Assembly (NCBI RefSeq): GCF_015354575.1
Contig: NZ_JACAFQ010000018.1
Coordinates: 1-64,000, forward strand
Direction of reading: 5' to 3'
DNA: 64,000 bases
Source: Pseudomonas sp. UFMG81
GTDB taxonomy: Bacteria; Pseudomonadota; Gammaproteobacteria; Pseudomonadales; Pseudomonadaceae
Shown: positions 54,015 to 62,620 of the stretch, piece after piece
Layout: each line of letters begins with the position of its first letter
Numbering within the stretch: position 1 is the stretch's first letter
Program-made: the position numbers and the translations under genes
Notes under the pieces: generated by a model
The model's input: the letters and a program-made list of their open reading frames with translations, nothing else
Told to the model about the DNA's origin: nothing
Database searches by the model: none

Positions 54015-54743
54015 ATGAAAATTTTGATTTACTCAGATCTGCACTTGGAGTTCGCGGACTTTCAGCCTCCTGCGACGGAGTCCGATTTGGTGGTGCTGGC
54101 CGGCGACATTTCGGTGCGTAGTCGAGGGGTGTTGTGGGCCAACGAAACCTTCAGCTGTCCGGTGATCTACGCCTGTGGCAACCATGAATTCTACAAGGGT
54201 CACCTCTCCAAAACGCTGATCAAGATGCAGGACGCGGCAGCAGAGCATGTGCATGTCCTCGACAACCAAACCCTCATTATCGGCGACACCAGGTTTTTGG
54301 TAGCAACAGCCTGGACAGATTTCACCGCTACTGGCGACTACAAGGCTGCGATGAGGGTGTGTGCAGAGTGGATGAACGACTTTAAGCGCATCCGCATTGG
54401 AGAGGGCTACAGCAAGCTGCGTCCTGTCGACCTGATTGCTCGGAACATCACCACTCGAGAATTTCTGGCCGTCGAGCTTGCCAAGGGCTTTGAGGGAAAG
54501 ACGGTGGTGATCACGCATCATTGCCCTCTTCGAGAGCTGGCCGGCGATGGCCATGAAGGTCACCTGGGTGCTGCCTACTTCAATGAATGGCACGACCTTG
54601 TTGCCCAGGCTGACGTTTGGATTTTCGGCCATACGCATCATGCAGTCGACACAATGTTCTCGGGCTGCCGGGTCATTTCGAATCCGAGAGGCTATCCAGG
54701 AGAGCGTACTGGTTTTTCGCCGGATTTCACCATAGAGCTTTGA
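54015..54743 (+). CDS. Calcineurin-like metallophosphoesterase
   Basis: A 242-residue cytoplasmic phosphoesterase with the full metal set: YSDLHLEF (DxH), LAGDIS (GD), CGNHEFY (GNHE), ITHHCP and FGHTHHAVD. Family members act on nucleotides, cAMP-like molecules or phosphoproteins. It is alone among hypotheticals, and the substrate cannot be read. Confidence 0.9.
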   Translation: MKILIYSDLHLEFADFQPPATESDLVVLAGDISVRSRGVLWANETFSCPVIYACGNHEFYKGHLSKTLIKMQDAAAEHVHVLDNQTLIIGDTRFLVATAWTDFTATGDYKAAMRVCAEWMNDFKRIRIGEGYSKLRPVDLIARNITTREFLAVELAKGFEGKTVVITHHCPLRELAGDGHEGHLGAAYFNEWHDLVAQADVWIFGHTHHAVDTMFSGCRVISNPRGYPGERTGFSPDFTIEL

Positions 54744-54795
54744 CAGGGTCAGCCTGCAGAGGCGGGCAATGTCAGTTGTGGAAAAGGAAGCGCTG

Positions 54796-55155
54796 ATGTC
54801 AGCTGAGATCAACATCGATTACCACTGCAAGAGCCCGTCCGATTTCCAGCTCAAGCGGGTCATACGAGCGATGGCTTATAGATACTCGCCACCTGTCACA
54901 GCCTACTTGAGCGATGTCTTCATCACGTCGGAGTGTGCTACCGGAATCGTTTTTCGTCATGCCGATCCGGGCCGGTTTGAGCAACACGCGGATGGGCACA
55001 TTCTGCAGACGTCCCCCATTGAGCATCTGAAGAAGGTAGGGCGTTACTGGGTGATCACTACAGCAGAGGGACGGTTTGTGTTGACGTCGTTCAAGCGGGG
55101 ATTGGGAAGGGCGAGCTTACGAGCGCTTATAGGGGCAATGATTAAAACAACGTAG
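54796..55155 (+). CDS. Hypothetical protein, 119 residues
   Basis: ATG 54796 follows AAGGAAG, a strong site, so it is preferred to ATG 54769. The chain has a helical start (SDFQLKRVIRAMAYRYSPPV) and a basic C-terminus (TSFKRGLGRASLRALIGAMI). It lies 50 bases after the phosphoesterase and may be cotranscribed. Not recognised. Confidence 0.55.
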   Translation: MSAEINIDYHCKSPSDFQLKRVIRAMAYRYSPPVTAYLSDVFITSECATGIVFRHADPGRFEQHADGHILQTSPIEHLKKVGRYWVITTAEGRFVLTSFKRGLGRASLRALIGAMIKTT

Positions 55156-55192
55156 CCAGGCGCCTCCGTGCGCTGGATAAACGATGCTGCGA

Positions 55193-55585
55193 TCAAGCAT
55201 CCGACAGCAATGTTCGACGACGGTGAATGCAGCTCAGGATTTTGTAATCCCGGATGCGGTCGTTGGAAAGGTGACCAGCATCTACAAGCCCTCGAATGTA
55301 GCCTTCGGCTTTGCCCCGAGCTTCGCGCAGATCACCTTCAGATGTGCTGCGGTGAATGTCATGAAGGATCAGTTGCCAGCGCTGACTCTGGCGAGCACCA
55401 ATCGGGTCGTCGGAGAAGTCGGGAGCAGCGAGAAGATTTTCGTAGTAGCCAGAAATAGGTGGATTGCTCAAGTACAGCGCTCCTTGGGTTAAGCCTTCGT
55501 CAAGGCTAACACGCGCGGACTTAGTCACCTGTTGCTGGTCAGTCCATAGGTTGGTACCTCGTGTGTAAGGTTCCGAGGGCGTCAC
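55193..55585 (-). CDS. Hypothetical protein, about 130 residues
   Basis: A minus-strand frame with good codon use: YLSNPPISGYYENLLAAPDF, SQRWQLILHDIHRSTSEGDL, GYIRGLVDAGHLSNDRIRDY. It starts GTG 55585 without a clear ribosome site, and the true start may lie further in. It is divergent from the next plus-strand gene by only 17 bases. Confidence 0.5.
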   Translation of the reverse strand: MTPSEPYTRGTNLWTDQQQVTKSARVSLDEGLTQGALYLSNPPISGYYENLLAAPDFSDDPIGARQSQRWQLILHDIHRSTSEGDLREARGKAEGYIRGLVDAGHLSNDRIRDYKILSCIHRRRTLLSDA

Positions 55586-55602
55586 CGCTTAGGAGGTAAA
55601 AC

Positions 55603-55944
55603 ATGGTTAAACGGCCCGCGCCGCTTTCCACATGCAAAATCGTCGATGTCTCGCCTTCAGCCATGCCCAGTACGGTAGCCAGGGCGATGCAGATGGAGTT
55701 CGAATTGGAGATCACGGCGTACCTGTCCTCGGTTGAGTATGGGCCGCATGAGTTGTTCCTGAGAGGCGTTGTCTTCGGCGACCGGGAGCGGCGTTTTGAT
55801 GATGGCGATCCCATTCGCACCTCCAATGTCGTGACGTACGAAGAGATCCAGGGCTACGTGGTAGCGCGTACCCTCAACAGCGCCTATGTTGTCTGTGATT
55901 GGGCAGCAGGTGGCGGGAGAGGTGGCTCGAAGGCGCAGCACTAA
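55603..55944 (+). CDS. Hypothetical protein, 113 residues
   Basis: ATG 55603 is seven bases after AGGAGG, an excellent site. The product is mixed alpha/beta (MQMEFELEITAYLSSVEYGP, LFLRGVVFGDRERRFDDGDP, GYVVARTLNSAYVVCDWAAG), with no membrane segment and no known motif. Confidence 0.55.
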   Translation: MVKRPAPLSTCKIVDVSPSAMPSTVARAMQMEFELEITAYLSSVEYGPHELFLRGVVFGDRERRFDDGDPIRTSNVVTYEEIQGYVVARTLNSAYVVCDWAAGGGRGGSKAQH

Positions 55945-56132
55945 CATTGTTGGGCTACTCGAAACCAGCTCCCTTTGTTCGATGGCTTACTGGCCATTTG
56001 AATCGCCACTAAATTCGTAGACACCTTCGAATGGCCACTTCTGGCCGTTTGCTGCCCCCAGTAAATGGCGGCTTTGGTTCGAAAGTAGCCGGTTGTGAGT
56101 GACCGCCTTCGACCCATTGCGGACTTAAATGG
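55945..56132. other. Intergenic region, no gene recognised
   Basis: A 190-base stretch with repeated TGGCC/GGCCA bits (ACTGGCCATTTGAAT, GAATGGCCACTTCTGGCC). It has the look of a Pseudomonas intergenic spacer; nothing more can be assigned. Confidence 0.3.
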
Positions 56133-57500
56133 TCAGGACGTAGGCGCGATTGTCAACGTTGCGCGGAGCCCGCCGGAGGGAAGATTGCTCAACTGCACAC
56201 TGCCTCCAAGCCGCTCCATGATCATCGCCACAATGGACAGACCCAGTCCGGCGCCGTTCTCAGAGCCTTTGCTGTAGAAACGCTCGAAGACACGGTCAAG
56301 GTCTTCCTCGTCGATGCCTGGCCCCTGATCTTCCACGTTGACTACGATGGCGTTGCCTTCGCGGTGTAGCGTGACGTTGATTCGACCGCCAGCTGGAGAG
56401 TGATTTACTGCGTTTGTGACCAGATTTTGCAGAGCAATGCCCAAAGCGCCTGCATCGCTTTGAAGCTGATAGTTGCTCTCGGTGATCTCCAGAGACGGTT
56501 CCTGGCCTTGATCCATAATCCAGGGTGTCATCTTCGCCAATGTCTCTGTCGCCACGCCAGCCACATCCACTGCCACCCAGTTGCGTCGTCCTAGTCGCGG
56601 CTCGATCCGCGCCATGGTCAGCAACTGATTGACCACTCGGCCGAGACGATCCACGCCGCCGACTAGAAACTCCAGGGCTTTATCTCGCTCGGCATCGCAG
56701 CTGGCTTCGAGCGCGTTCTGCGCATGCAGGCGAAGAATTGCCAGGGGCGTACGCATCTCGTGGGCAGCGTCGGCGATGAATCGGTGCTCTCGACGCAGCA
56801 ATTCATCGATCTGCCCTAGCAGACGATTAAGCGCCGCCTGCATGGGTTCCAGCTCCCGAGGTAGAGGCACGAGCTGCAGTGGCTCCAGTGACTCTGCATG
56901 CCGCGCTCGGATGACGCGTGCCATGTTCTGCAGCGGTTGCAGCCCCCAGCCGATGGCCAGCCACACCAGCAACGCTAGCGCGAGGCTGCCAATCAGGAAG
57001 GGAAACAAGGTGTGGCGGACGATACGACCGATCAGATCGTTGCGCACATCGTTGCGCTCACCGACCCAGATCACCAACTGGCGCTCTGGCACGGGAAGCA
57101 CGAAGCTGCGCCATTGCTGCTCCCCCACCATGATGTTTGAAAAGCCGGGCTCGGTCAGAGGACGAGTGAAGCTCGGGGCACTGGCCGTATGTACCAGGAC
57201 TTCACCGTTGGTGCGCCACACTTGGAAGGCGAGTTTGCTCTCGTAGGGGTGGCCGACACGGTACTTGCCCGCATGGCTCAGCGCTTCGTTGAAGGCGAGA
57301 TACAGCGCGTGGCGATCGCTGTCGTCCATCGGCATGCTCATCACGCCCTGCAAGAGACGCGCGTTTTGCGCCAGATGCGCGTCGTAGATCTCGTCGATCT
57401 CGTGGCTGCTGTCGTGATAGTTGTAGAGCGTAAGCAGGCTAGTACCGACCAGCAACAGCAGCATGACCCGCCACAGCGTGCGTTGGCGCAACGAGCTCAT
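56133..57500 (-). CDS. Sensor histidine kinase (QseC/PmrB type)
   Basis: A 455-residue inner-membrane kinase: membrane helices at about 10-27 and 164-186, with a 135-residue periplasmic sensor between. Then a HAMP-like linker, the HisKA box FIADAAHEMRTPLA (His247), N box LVTNAVNHS, G1 VEDQGPGI and G2 GAGLGLSIV. It is the last gene of the seven-gene operon, overlapping the regulator by four bases. Its signal may be the product or precursor of the operon. Confidence 0.92.
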   Translation of the reverse strand: MSSLRQRTLWRVMLLLLVGTSLLTLYNYHDSSHEIDEIYDAHLAQNARLLQGVMSMPMDDSDRHALYLAFNEALSHAGKYRVGHPYESKLAFQVWRTNGEVLVHTASAPSFTRPLTEPGFSNIMVGEQQWRSFVLPVPERQLVIWVGERNDVRNDLIGRIVRHTLFPFLIGSLALALLVWLAIGWGLQPLQNMARVIRARHAESLEPLQLVPLPRELEPMQAALNRLLGQIDELLRREHRFIADAAHEMRTPLAILRLHAQNALEASCDAERDKALEFLVGGVDRLGRVVNQLLTMARIEPRLGRRNWVAVDVAGVATETLAKMTPWIMDQGQEPSLEITESNYQLQSDAGALGIALQNLVTNAVNHSPAGGRINVTLHREGNAIVVNVEDQGPGIDEEDLDRVFERFYSKGSENGAGLGLSIVAMIMERLGGSVQLSNLPSGGLRATLTIAPTS

Positions 57501-58159
57501 GCTTTGCCTTCCACCAGATAACCGATGCCGCGAACGGTGCGGATCAGATCGTTGAAGAGTTTCTTGCGCAGGTGGTAAACGTTCACTTCCAGCGTGTTGC
57601 TCTCAGGCTCTTCATCCCATCCGTAAAGGAGCTGAGTGAGCCGCTCGCGGGTGAAGACCTTGCCGGGTTGGGACAGCAGTTCATGGAGCAGCCGGTACTC
57701 TTTCGGGGTCAGCACGACTGGATGCCCCTGGTAGCTGACTTGCCGAGTAGCCGGGTCGAGTGTCACCCCGGCATGCTCAATCAGCACTTTGGCGCGACCG
57801 GCGCTACGTCGAAGTAGCGCACGCAGACGTGCTTTCAGCTCGTTGAGGTCGAAAGGTTTGACCAGGTAGTCGTCGGCGCCGGCATCGAGGCCGGCGATGC
57901 GATCATCGGTCGCGTCACGGGCGGTTAGGATCAGTACGGGCACTGCATTACCCCCAGCACGCAACCGGCGCAGCACCTCGATGCCATCCAGACGCGGAAG
58001 TCCCAGATCCAGCACGACCAGATCGAAGGTCTCCTGCTGCAAGGCGTGCAATGCACTCACCCCGTCCTGCAGCCAGTCAATGGTGTAACCCTCTTGGCGC
58101 AATCCGTTGCAGATACCTTCCCCCAGAGCGGGATCGTCTTCGACTACCAGTAGCCGCAT
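57497..58159 (-). CDS. OmpR-family response regulator (QseB/PmrA type)
   Basis: A 220-residue regulator: receiver domain with acidic pocket VVEDDPALG, phospho-acceptor Asp51 (VVLDLGLPRLDG) and KPFDL; C-terminal winged helix (VLTPKEYRLLHELLSQPGKV, HYLRKKL-like NVYHLRKKLFNDLI, RGIGYLV). It likely binds TTCAGA direct repeats in front of this same operon. Confidence 0.93.
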   Translation of the reverse strand: MRLLVVEDDPALGEGICNGLRQEGYTIDWLQDGVSALHALQQETFDLVVLDLGLPRLDGIEVLRRLRAGGNAVPVLILTARDATDDRIAGLDAGADDYLVKPFDLNELKARLRALLRRSAGRAKVLIEHAGVTLDPATRQVSYQGHPVVLTPKEYRLLHELLSQPGKVFTRERLTQLLYGWDEEPESNTLEVNVYHLRKKLFNDLIRTVRGIGYLVEGKA

Positions 58160-58161
58160 GC

Positions 58162-58803
58162 TTAGTCCTGCTTGTCCTTGATCGTCTTGAGTAAAGCATC
58201 GATTTCGCCGCGCCGGCCCTGGTCGGCCAGCTCACGGCCAGTCCGTGGCGGTGCCTGCAGAGCTTTCTGTAAAGCCGCACGCGCTTTGACGTAATGCCCT
58301 TGGCGATAAAGATGGTCACCCCAGAAGTAGTTGCTGTCGATGCCTTCTGGATTCATCCGCAGCGCCTTGCGCAGCAGCTCATCTGCCTTGTCCGAGTCGC
58401 CGAACCCTATGGGCCAGCCAGGCACTCGGTCATACAGTGCGCCGAGGCTGGTGTAAGCCGACCCCTGCAGAGAGTTTGGATCGAGAGTCAGGGCCTTCTC
58501 CAGGCTTGCCCGGGCAGCCTTGACTTTGCCCAGCGCGCCAAGCCCGCCTGTGGCGCCGGCCCAACTGCTGGTGACGATTCCATTCCAGATCCAGGCTTCC
58601 GCAGCCTGGGGCTGCTCATGGGTGAAGGCCTCTGCGTCGCTCGCCAGCTTTTCGAAAGCGGCTGCGCGTTGTGCTTCGGGCAACTGGTACTGGATTTGCG
58701 CCCAACGTTGCTGGATTGCGCTGAGGTGCTGGCTACCAGCCTGATCGAGCGCCCAGGTCAGTGGGGAGAAGGCAATGAGGCTGGCGAGTATCAGGCGTTT
58801 CAT
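58162..58803 (-). CDS. Exported TPR-containing protein
   Basis: 213 residues with a signal peptide (MKRLILASLIAFSPLTWA) and two or three TPR-like repeats (AWIWNGIVTSSWAGATGGLG, ALTLDPNSLQGSAYTSLGAL, ALRMNPEGIDSNYFWGDHLY). Periplasmic scaffold is the likely role. Its ATG overlaps the SDR stop (ATGA). Longer upstream reading is a shadow. Confidence 0.8.
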   Translation of the reverse strand: MKRLILASLIAFSPLTWALDQAGSQHLSAIQQRWAQIQYQLPEAQRAAAFEKLASDAEAFTHEQPQAAEAWIWNGIVTSSWAGATGGLGALGKVKAARASLEKALTLDPNSLQGSAYTSLGALYDRVPGWPIGFGDSDKADELLRKALRMNPEGIDSNYFWGDHLYRQGHYVKARAALQKALQAPPRTGRELADQGRRGEIDALLKTIKDKQD

Positions 58804-59606
58804 TTGCTGTGCTCCTTGGCGTTGGCATCGCTGTAACGGCGGATCAGTGGGAGCTGCTTGCGCAACGCGCGGTCGACCACGCCGGGGAGCATGCCGTTGA
58901 GGCGCACGAAGAGTTTTTCCGGCCATCCCAGGTACAGCTCGTTGCGTTGTTGTTGCACCGCATCAAGTACGGCCCGCGCCACATCGACCGGATCATCCAT
59001 GCCTACTTTCAGCGCCTGGTTGAGCGCGGTGGCGGCCGACGTATTCATCGATGTACGGGTGGCACGTGGTGCCGCGTAGAGAACGTCGACCGTGGTATCG
59101 GCTAATTCGCGTCGAAGCGCCTCGGAGAATCCGCGCAAGGCGAATTTACTGGCGCTATAGGTCGCGTAGCCGGGATAGCCGATGGAGCCGTAGATGGAGC
59201 CGACGTTCACCACCAACGCATGAGGCTGCTCGCGCAACAATGGCAGCAGCAGACGGGTCAGCTGCAACGGGGCCTTGATGTTGAGATCCAGCAGGTCGTC
59301 CAGCGTGTCCTCATCGATCTGCTCAAGCAGGGCGAAACGGTTCACGCCTGCGGCGTTGATCAGCACGTTCACGCCGCCCATGGCCCAGGCAGCAGTGGCT
59401 ACCTCCTGCCGGCCATTCTTGGTACGAAGATCAGCAGAGTGCCAGCGCAACTGATTGGGATAACGGTTCATGAGCACCGCCAGACCGCCAAGGTGTCGGC
59501 TGATGGCCAGCACTCGGGCGCCGCCAGCACACAGCTGGCTGGCCAGTTCCAGGCCAATGCCGCCGCTGGCACCGGTCAATACTACCACCGACTCACGCAA
59601 GCGCAT
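58800..59606 (-). CDS. Short-chain dehydrogenase/reductase
   Basis: A 268-residue classical SDR: TGASGGIG (11-18), NAAG (84-87), Asn109, catalytic Ser137, Tyr150 and Lys154 (YSASK). The C-terminal extension (YLGWPEKLFVRLNGMLPGVV) suggests membrane association, as in long-chain acyl or steroid SDRs. It overlaps the diiron-enzyme gene by 14 bases and probably reduces or oxidises that enzyme's product. Confidence 0.88.
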   Translation of the reverse strand: MRLRESVVVLTGASGGIGLELASQLCAGGARVLAISRHLGGLAVLMNRYPNQLRWHSADLRTKNGRQEVATAAWAMGGVNVLINAAGVNRFALLEQIDEDTLDDLLDLNIKAPLQLTRLLLPLLREQPHALVVNVGSIYGSIGYPGYATYSASKFALRGFSEALRRELADTTVDVLYAAPRATRTSMNTSAATALNQALKVGMDDPVDVARAVLDAVQQQRNELYLGWPEKLFVRLNGMLPGVVDRALRKQLPLIRRYSDANAKEHSK

Positions 59607-60273
59607 GCTGCACCTCTGGCTGGTGGGCTCGCGGTAGGCCTCGGAACATCTCGGTGTACAGCTGGTAGACGACCTTGGCGGAATGAATCACCGCTTCTTG
59701 ATCTTCCGGACGATCCAGGCGGTTCATTAGCTCGCGATAGGTTGCCATGTGATCCTGATCGAGCGCGCCGTGGGAGCTCAGGTAGCTGAATGCCGTCGGC
59801 GGTAGACCAAGCCCGTGCTGGATGCTGCCGGCGGCCTGGGTAGCGAGGGCGATACTGGTACCTTCGAGGACATTGACCATGCCGAACAGGCCGACAGGAT
59901 TGTCGCGGGCAATCAAGTCATAGAGGAAGGCTACCATCAGCTCGATCGGCGGGCTGGGGCGGCTGTTACGCACCTGCTCCGCGTCGCCACCGCAGGCTGC
60001 AATGTCATTGAGAATCCACTGCTCGTGGCCGTACTCCTCCTCGATGTATTCGCAGACTGCACCGCGCAGCCATTCAAGCCGGCTGGGAAGGCGAGCGCCG
60101 CACGCCATCATCAGTGGCACGGTATGGCGAACGTGGTGATAGGCCTGAGTGAGGAACGCGATGTAACCCTCCAGGCTGACAACGCCTCTCAGGGCATCGC
60201 GAATGACAGGGACGCTGAACAGCGCCTGGCGTTCCTGGGTGGTGGCTGATTGGAGAGTGTCGAAGAAGTTCAT
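59593..60273 (-). CDS. Haem-oxygenase-like diiron (TenA-fold) enzyme
   Basis: A 226-residue all-helical protein with the metal motifs of the HDO group: EEEYGHEQW (Glu79/80 and His83), VLEGTS (Glu137) and HGALDQDH (His168, Asp172, His175). HDO enzymes use two irons and O2 for N-oxygenation, desaturation or fatty-acid decarboxylation (UndA). Coupling with an AMP ligase and an SDR points to oxidation of an activated acid. Thiaminase activity is unlikely since the TenA active-site Cys is not evident. Confidence 0.8.
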   Translation of the reverse strand: MNFFDTLQSATTQERQALFSVPVIRDALRGVVSLEGYIAFLTQAYHHVRHTVPLMMACGARLPSRLEWLRGAVCEYIEEEYGHEQWILNDIAACGGDAEQVRNSRPSPPIELMVAFLYDLIARDNPVGLFGMVNVLEGTSIALATQAAGSIQHGLGLPPTAFSYLSSHGALDQDHMATYRELMNRLDRPEDQEAVIHSAKVVYQLYTEMFRGLPRAHQPEVQHALA

Positions 60274-60281
60274 GGCAGACC

Positions 60282-61748
60282 TCAGGGTTGCGAGAGTTCA
60301 GTGATGAGGGGCTGGTGGCGACGGAGGATTTCCTGGCGACGCGGCCGACCGTTACTGGTAAGGGTTCCGTCAGCACCGTTAAAGGGGCTGGGTAGGCGTC
60401 TCCAGGCATGAACCCGTGCGTAATCGGGTAAGCCAGCGTTGCATTGCTGCACGGCCTGCTCGATGAGTTCGTCACTGACGCTTGGGTCGACAGGCCAGAG
60501 CAATGCGAAGTTGCGCGGCAGCCCCTCGCCATGGACGAAGGCCTGGAGGATTACGCCTGTCTGGGAAAGTTCGGCCTCGATCCACTCGGGACTCACGTTG
60601 CGACCGAAGCTGGTGATGAACTGGTTCTTCTTGCGGCCTGCCAGGTAGAGGAAACCAGCAGCGTCGAAATGGCCGAGATCGCCGGTTGGCCACCATTCCC
60701 CGTCGAATGACGGCTCGCCCAGATAACCCAGCAGGGTCGAACCGCGAACCAGCACTTCTCCGTCATCCGCGATACGCACCTGGACGTGCGGCAGAGGACG
60801 GCCAACGCTTCCTGGATGTTGATCGCCTGGGCGGTTCAGGCAAATCACGGAGGCGCATTCTGAGAGCCCGTAACCTTCGAAGACCGGAAGACCCACTGCT
60901 TCGGCGCGTTCCAGCAAATTGCTCGCCACTCGGGCACCACCCACTGCGACGAAACGCAGGGGGCCGACTTTCATCACGCCGCGCTCGATGGCGGTGACCA
61001 GACCAAGCAGGAGCTGTGGCACCAGAATCAGGCTCTCGGCGCCGCTGAGTGCAATGGTGCCGAGGAAGCGTTTCCAGTCGACCTGACTGGCGCCACCGAT
61101 ACCCATCTGCGCTTGCGGATAGAGCGTGATGCTGGCTCCAGCCAGCAGCGCTGCATAAATACCGAGGTTCTCCAGCAAGACGGCCAGCGGAAGTACTGCG
61201 AGGTACTCCGTGGGCTCGGTGGGACGGCTCGCTGCTTCAAGCTCCTGTGCAACGCACAGCAGTGACGAGGCGCTCAGGCATACGCCCTTGGACGACCCGG
61301 TGCTACCGGAGGTGTAGGTGATCTTGGCAGTGCCTGCCGGTAAGCCGGCGTCGAGTACGGCCGGCCGCTCCCAGAAGCGCTCGCCTGGTGTGAAACCGGC
61401 TGCTCGCAGATCTTCTGCGAAGGCGTCGTTGGCGACGGCAAGCGTCGCCTGGGTCTGCATCAAGCAATGCAGGCGCTGTGCGGCACTGAAAAAGGGCGGG
61501 AGGATGACGCAAGGACGCTCAGCTAAGAGCGCGGCCAGATCCCAGAAGAGCGCTTCGGGGCCGTTCTCCAATGCGAGGGCAAACGGCCCTTCGGGTTGCT
61601 CTCGCAGCCATGCTTCGCGATGTTCAACTTCAGCCAGAAGCTGGGCATAGGTGACGTTGCCGGTGATTCCGCGTACAGCCGCTTTCGAGGCATGCTCCTT
61701 GGCATGCGCCTGCAGCACCTCACGAAAGGCGTTCAGTTCATGCGGCAT
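60282..61748 (-). CDS. AMP-dependent acyl/aryl ligase
   Basis: A 488-residue ANL-family enzyme: TYTSGSTGSSKGV, EGYGLSECASV, PTGDLG, and GRKKNQFITSFGRNVSPEWIE. The last motif reads LTSNGRPRRQE, where the usual adenylation Lys of A10 is Arg. It could still act in the thioester-forming step or have an altered mechanism. It probably activates a fatty or aryl acid for the diiron enzyme. Start ATG 61748; it overlaps the haemolysin-family gene by 11 bases. Confidence 0.85.
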   Translation of the reverse strand: MPHELNAFREVLQAHAKEHASKAAVRGITGNVTYAQLLAEVEHREAWLREQPEGPFALALENGPEALFWDLAALLAERPCVILPPFFSAAQRLHCLMQTQATLAVANDAFAEDLRAAGFTPGERFWERPAVLDAGLPAGTAKITYTSGSTGSSKGVCLSASSLLCVAQELEAASRPTEPTEYLAVLPLAVLLENLGIYAALLAGASITLYPQAQMGIGGASQVDWKRFLGTIALSGAESLILVPQLLLGLVTAIERGVMKVGPLRFVAVGGARVASNLLERAEAVGLPVFEGYGLSECASVICLNRPGDQHPGSVGRPLPHVQVRIADDGEVLVRGSTLLGYLGEPSFDGEWWPTGDLGHFDAAGFLYLAGRKKNQFITSFGRNVSPEWIEAELSQTGVILQAFVHGEGLPRNFALLWPVDPSVSDELIEQAVQQCNAGLPDYARVHAWRRLPSPFNGADGTLTSNGRPRRQEILRRHQPLITELSQP

Positions 61749-62415
61749 GGCCGGCCTCCTGTAGCAGCATCGGGAAACCCATGCGCTTGTACACACCCGC
61801 GCGCTCCAGCTCATCATGGCCGCAACCGATGTTTCCTGCGTAGACCAGGGGGTGCTGCACGTAATAGCTGCCCCAGCTGGCCAGCTCGCCGTTCAGGCGA
61901 CTCGGATCTGCTTCGGCGATCACGGTTGGTTCCAGTCCCAATCGGTGGAAGCTGTTGACCAGGGTGGAGGCGCCGGTAAAGGCGACCCACTGAAGGTCGC
62001 GCGCAGCCAGCAGCCAGGTCACGGCAGTAATGATTACGCGCGCACTGCCGGCACTCAGGGCAGCAAGGTTGCCTACCTCGACCAACTGCTCACGCCCGAC
62101 GGCACGACCTGCAAGCCGCGACACAACGCCCTCCAGTGGCTCATCCAGGTAGTGCTCAAGAAACAGCGGCCTGTGACTGGCCGGACGAATGCCGACGGCT
62201 GCGATCAAGCGCCCGTGGCTGTCCTGCAGCCCGATCAGCTCCGGCAGATACTGGTGGACGTCAGCGTGGTGGATGGACTCGAAACGTTCGTGGATGAAGG
62301 TTTCAAGCTCCTCGCGGTCGGAGTCGCCTTCGAGGTGCAAGGTCAGACGGGCTTGTCGCTCGATGACGGAGCCAAAGCGGAATGGAAACAGGCCGCTCCA
62401 TTCTTGCTGGGTCAT
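61738..62415 (-). CDS. Thermostable-haemolysin-family (GNAT-like) protein
   Basis: A 225-residue member of the thermostable haemolysin family (PF12261 as I recall). The pattern RFIHERFESIHHADVHQYLP-like start, RLIAAVGIRPA, LFLEHYLDEPLE, REQLVEVGNLAALSAG and RMGFPML is that of GNAT/autoinducer-synthase folds. So despite the name it may be an acyltransferase. First gene of the operon, directly after the regulator-type direct repeats. Whether it lyses cells is unknown. Confidence 0.8.
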   Translation of the reverse strand: MTQQEWSGLFPFRFGSVIERQARLTLHLEGDSDREELETFIHERFESIHHADVHQYLPELIGLQDSHGRLIAAVGIRPASHRPLFLEHYLDEPLEGVVSRLAGRAVGREQLVEVGNLAALSAGSARVIITAVTWLLAARDLQWVAFTGASTLVNSFHRLGLEPTVIAEADPSRLNGELASWGSYYVQHPLVYAGNIGCGHDELERAGVYKRMGFPMLLQEAGHAA

Positions 62416-62447
62416 GGTGATCCCCCCAAGGGTCGTTCGATGAGGGG

Positions 62448-62479
62448 AGTATCAGCGGCGAATCTGAAAGTAGTCTGAA
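62448..62479 (-). promoter_or_regulatory. Promoter of the haemolysin/HDO operon with OmpR-type direct repeats
   Basis: On the minus strand TTCAGA-N5-TTCAGA (62479-62463), then nine bases, then -10 GATACT (62453-62448). Six-base direct repeats with 11-base period ahead of a -10 fit binding of an OmpR/PmrA-type dimer replacing a -35. The operon encodes such a regulator, so feedback control is likely. Confidence 0.65.
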
Positions 62480-62620
62480 GTCGCTGAGAGTCAGCGGCGG
62501 TGGAAGCGAAATATCCGACACGCGTGTTTTAAGAGCATCTCCGGCGATAGGGCTTGGTCGTAGAGCATCTGGAGCTAGGAGCGATGCATCCTATTCCTTC
62601 ACTCATGTGGAGGACGAATC

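Noticed and set aside
55184..55492. 102-codon plus-strand frame opposite 55193-55585
   Set aside because: The minus-strand frame has better codon use and a more protein-like sequence; the plus frame looks like its shadow.
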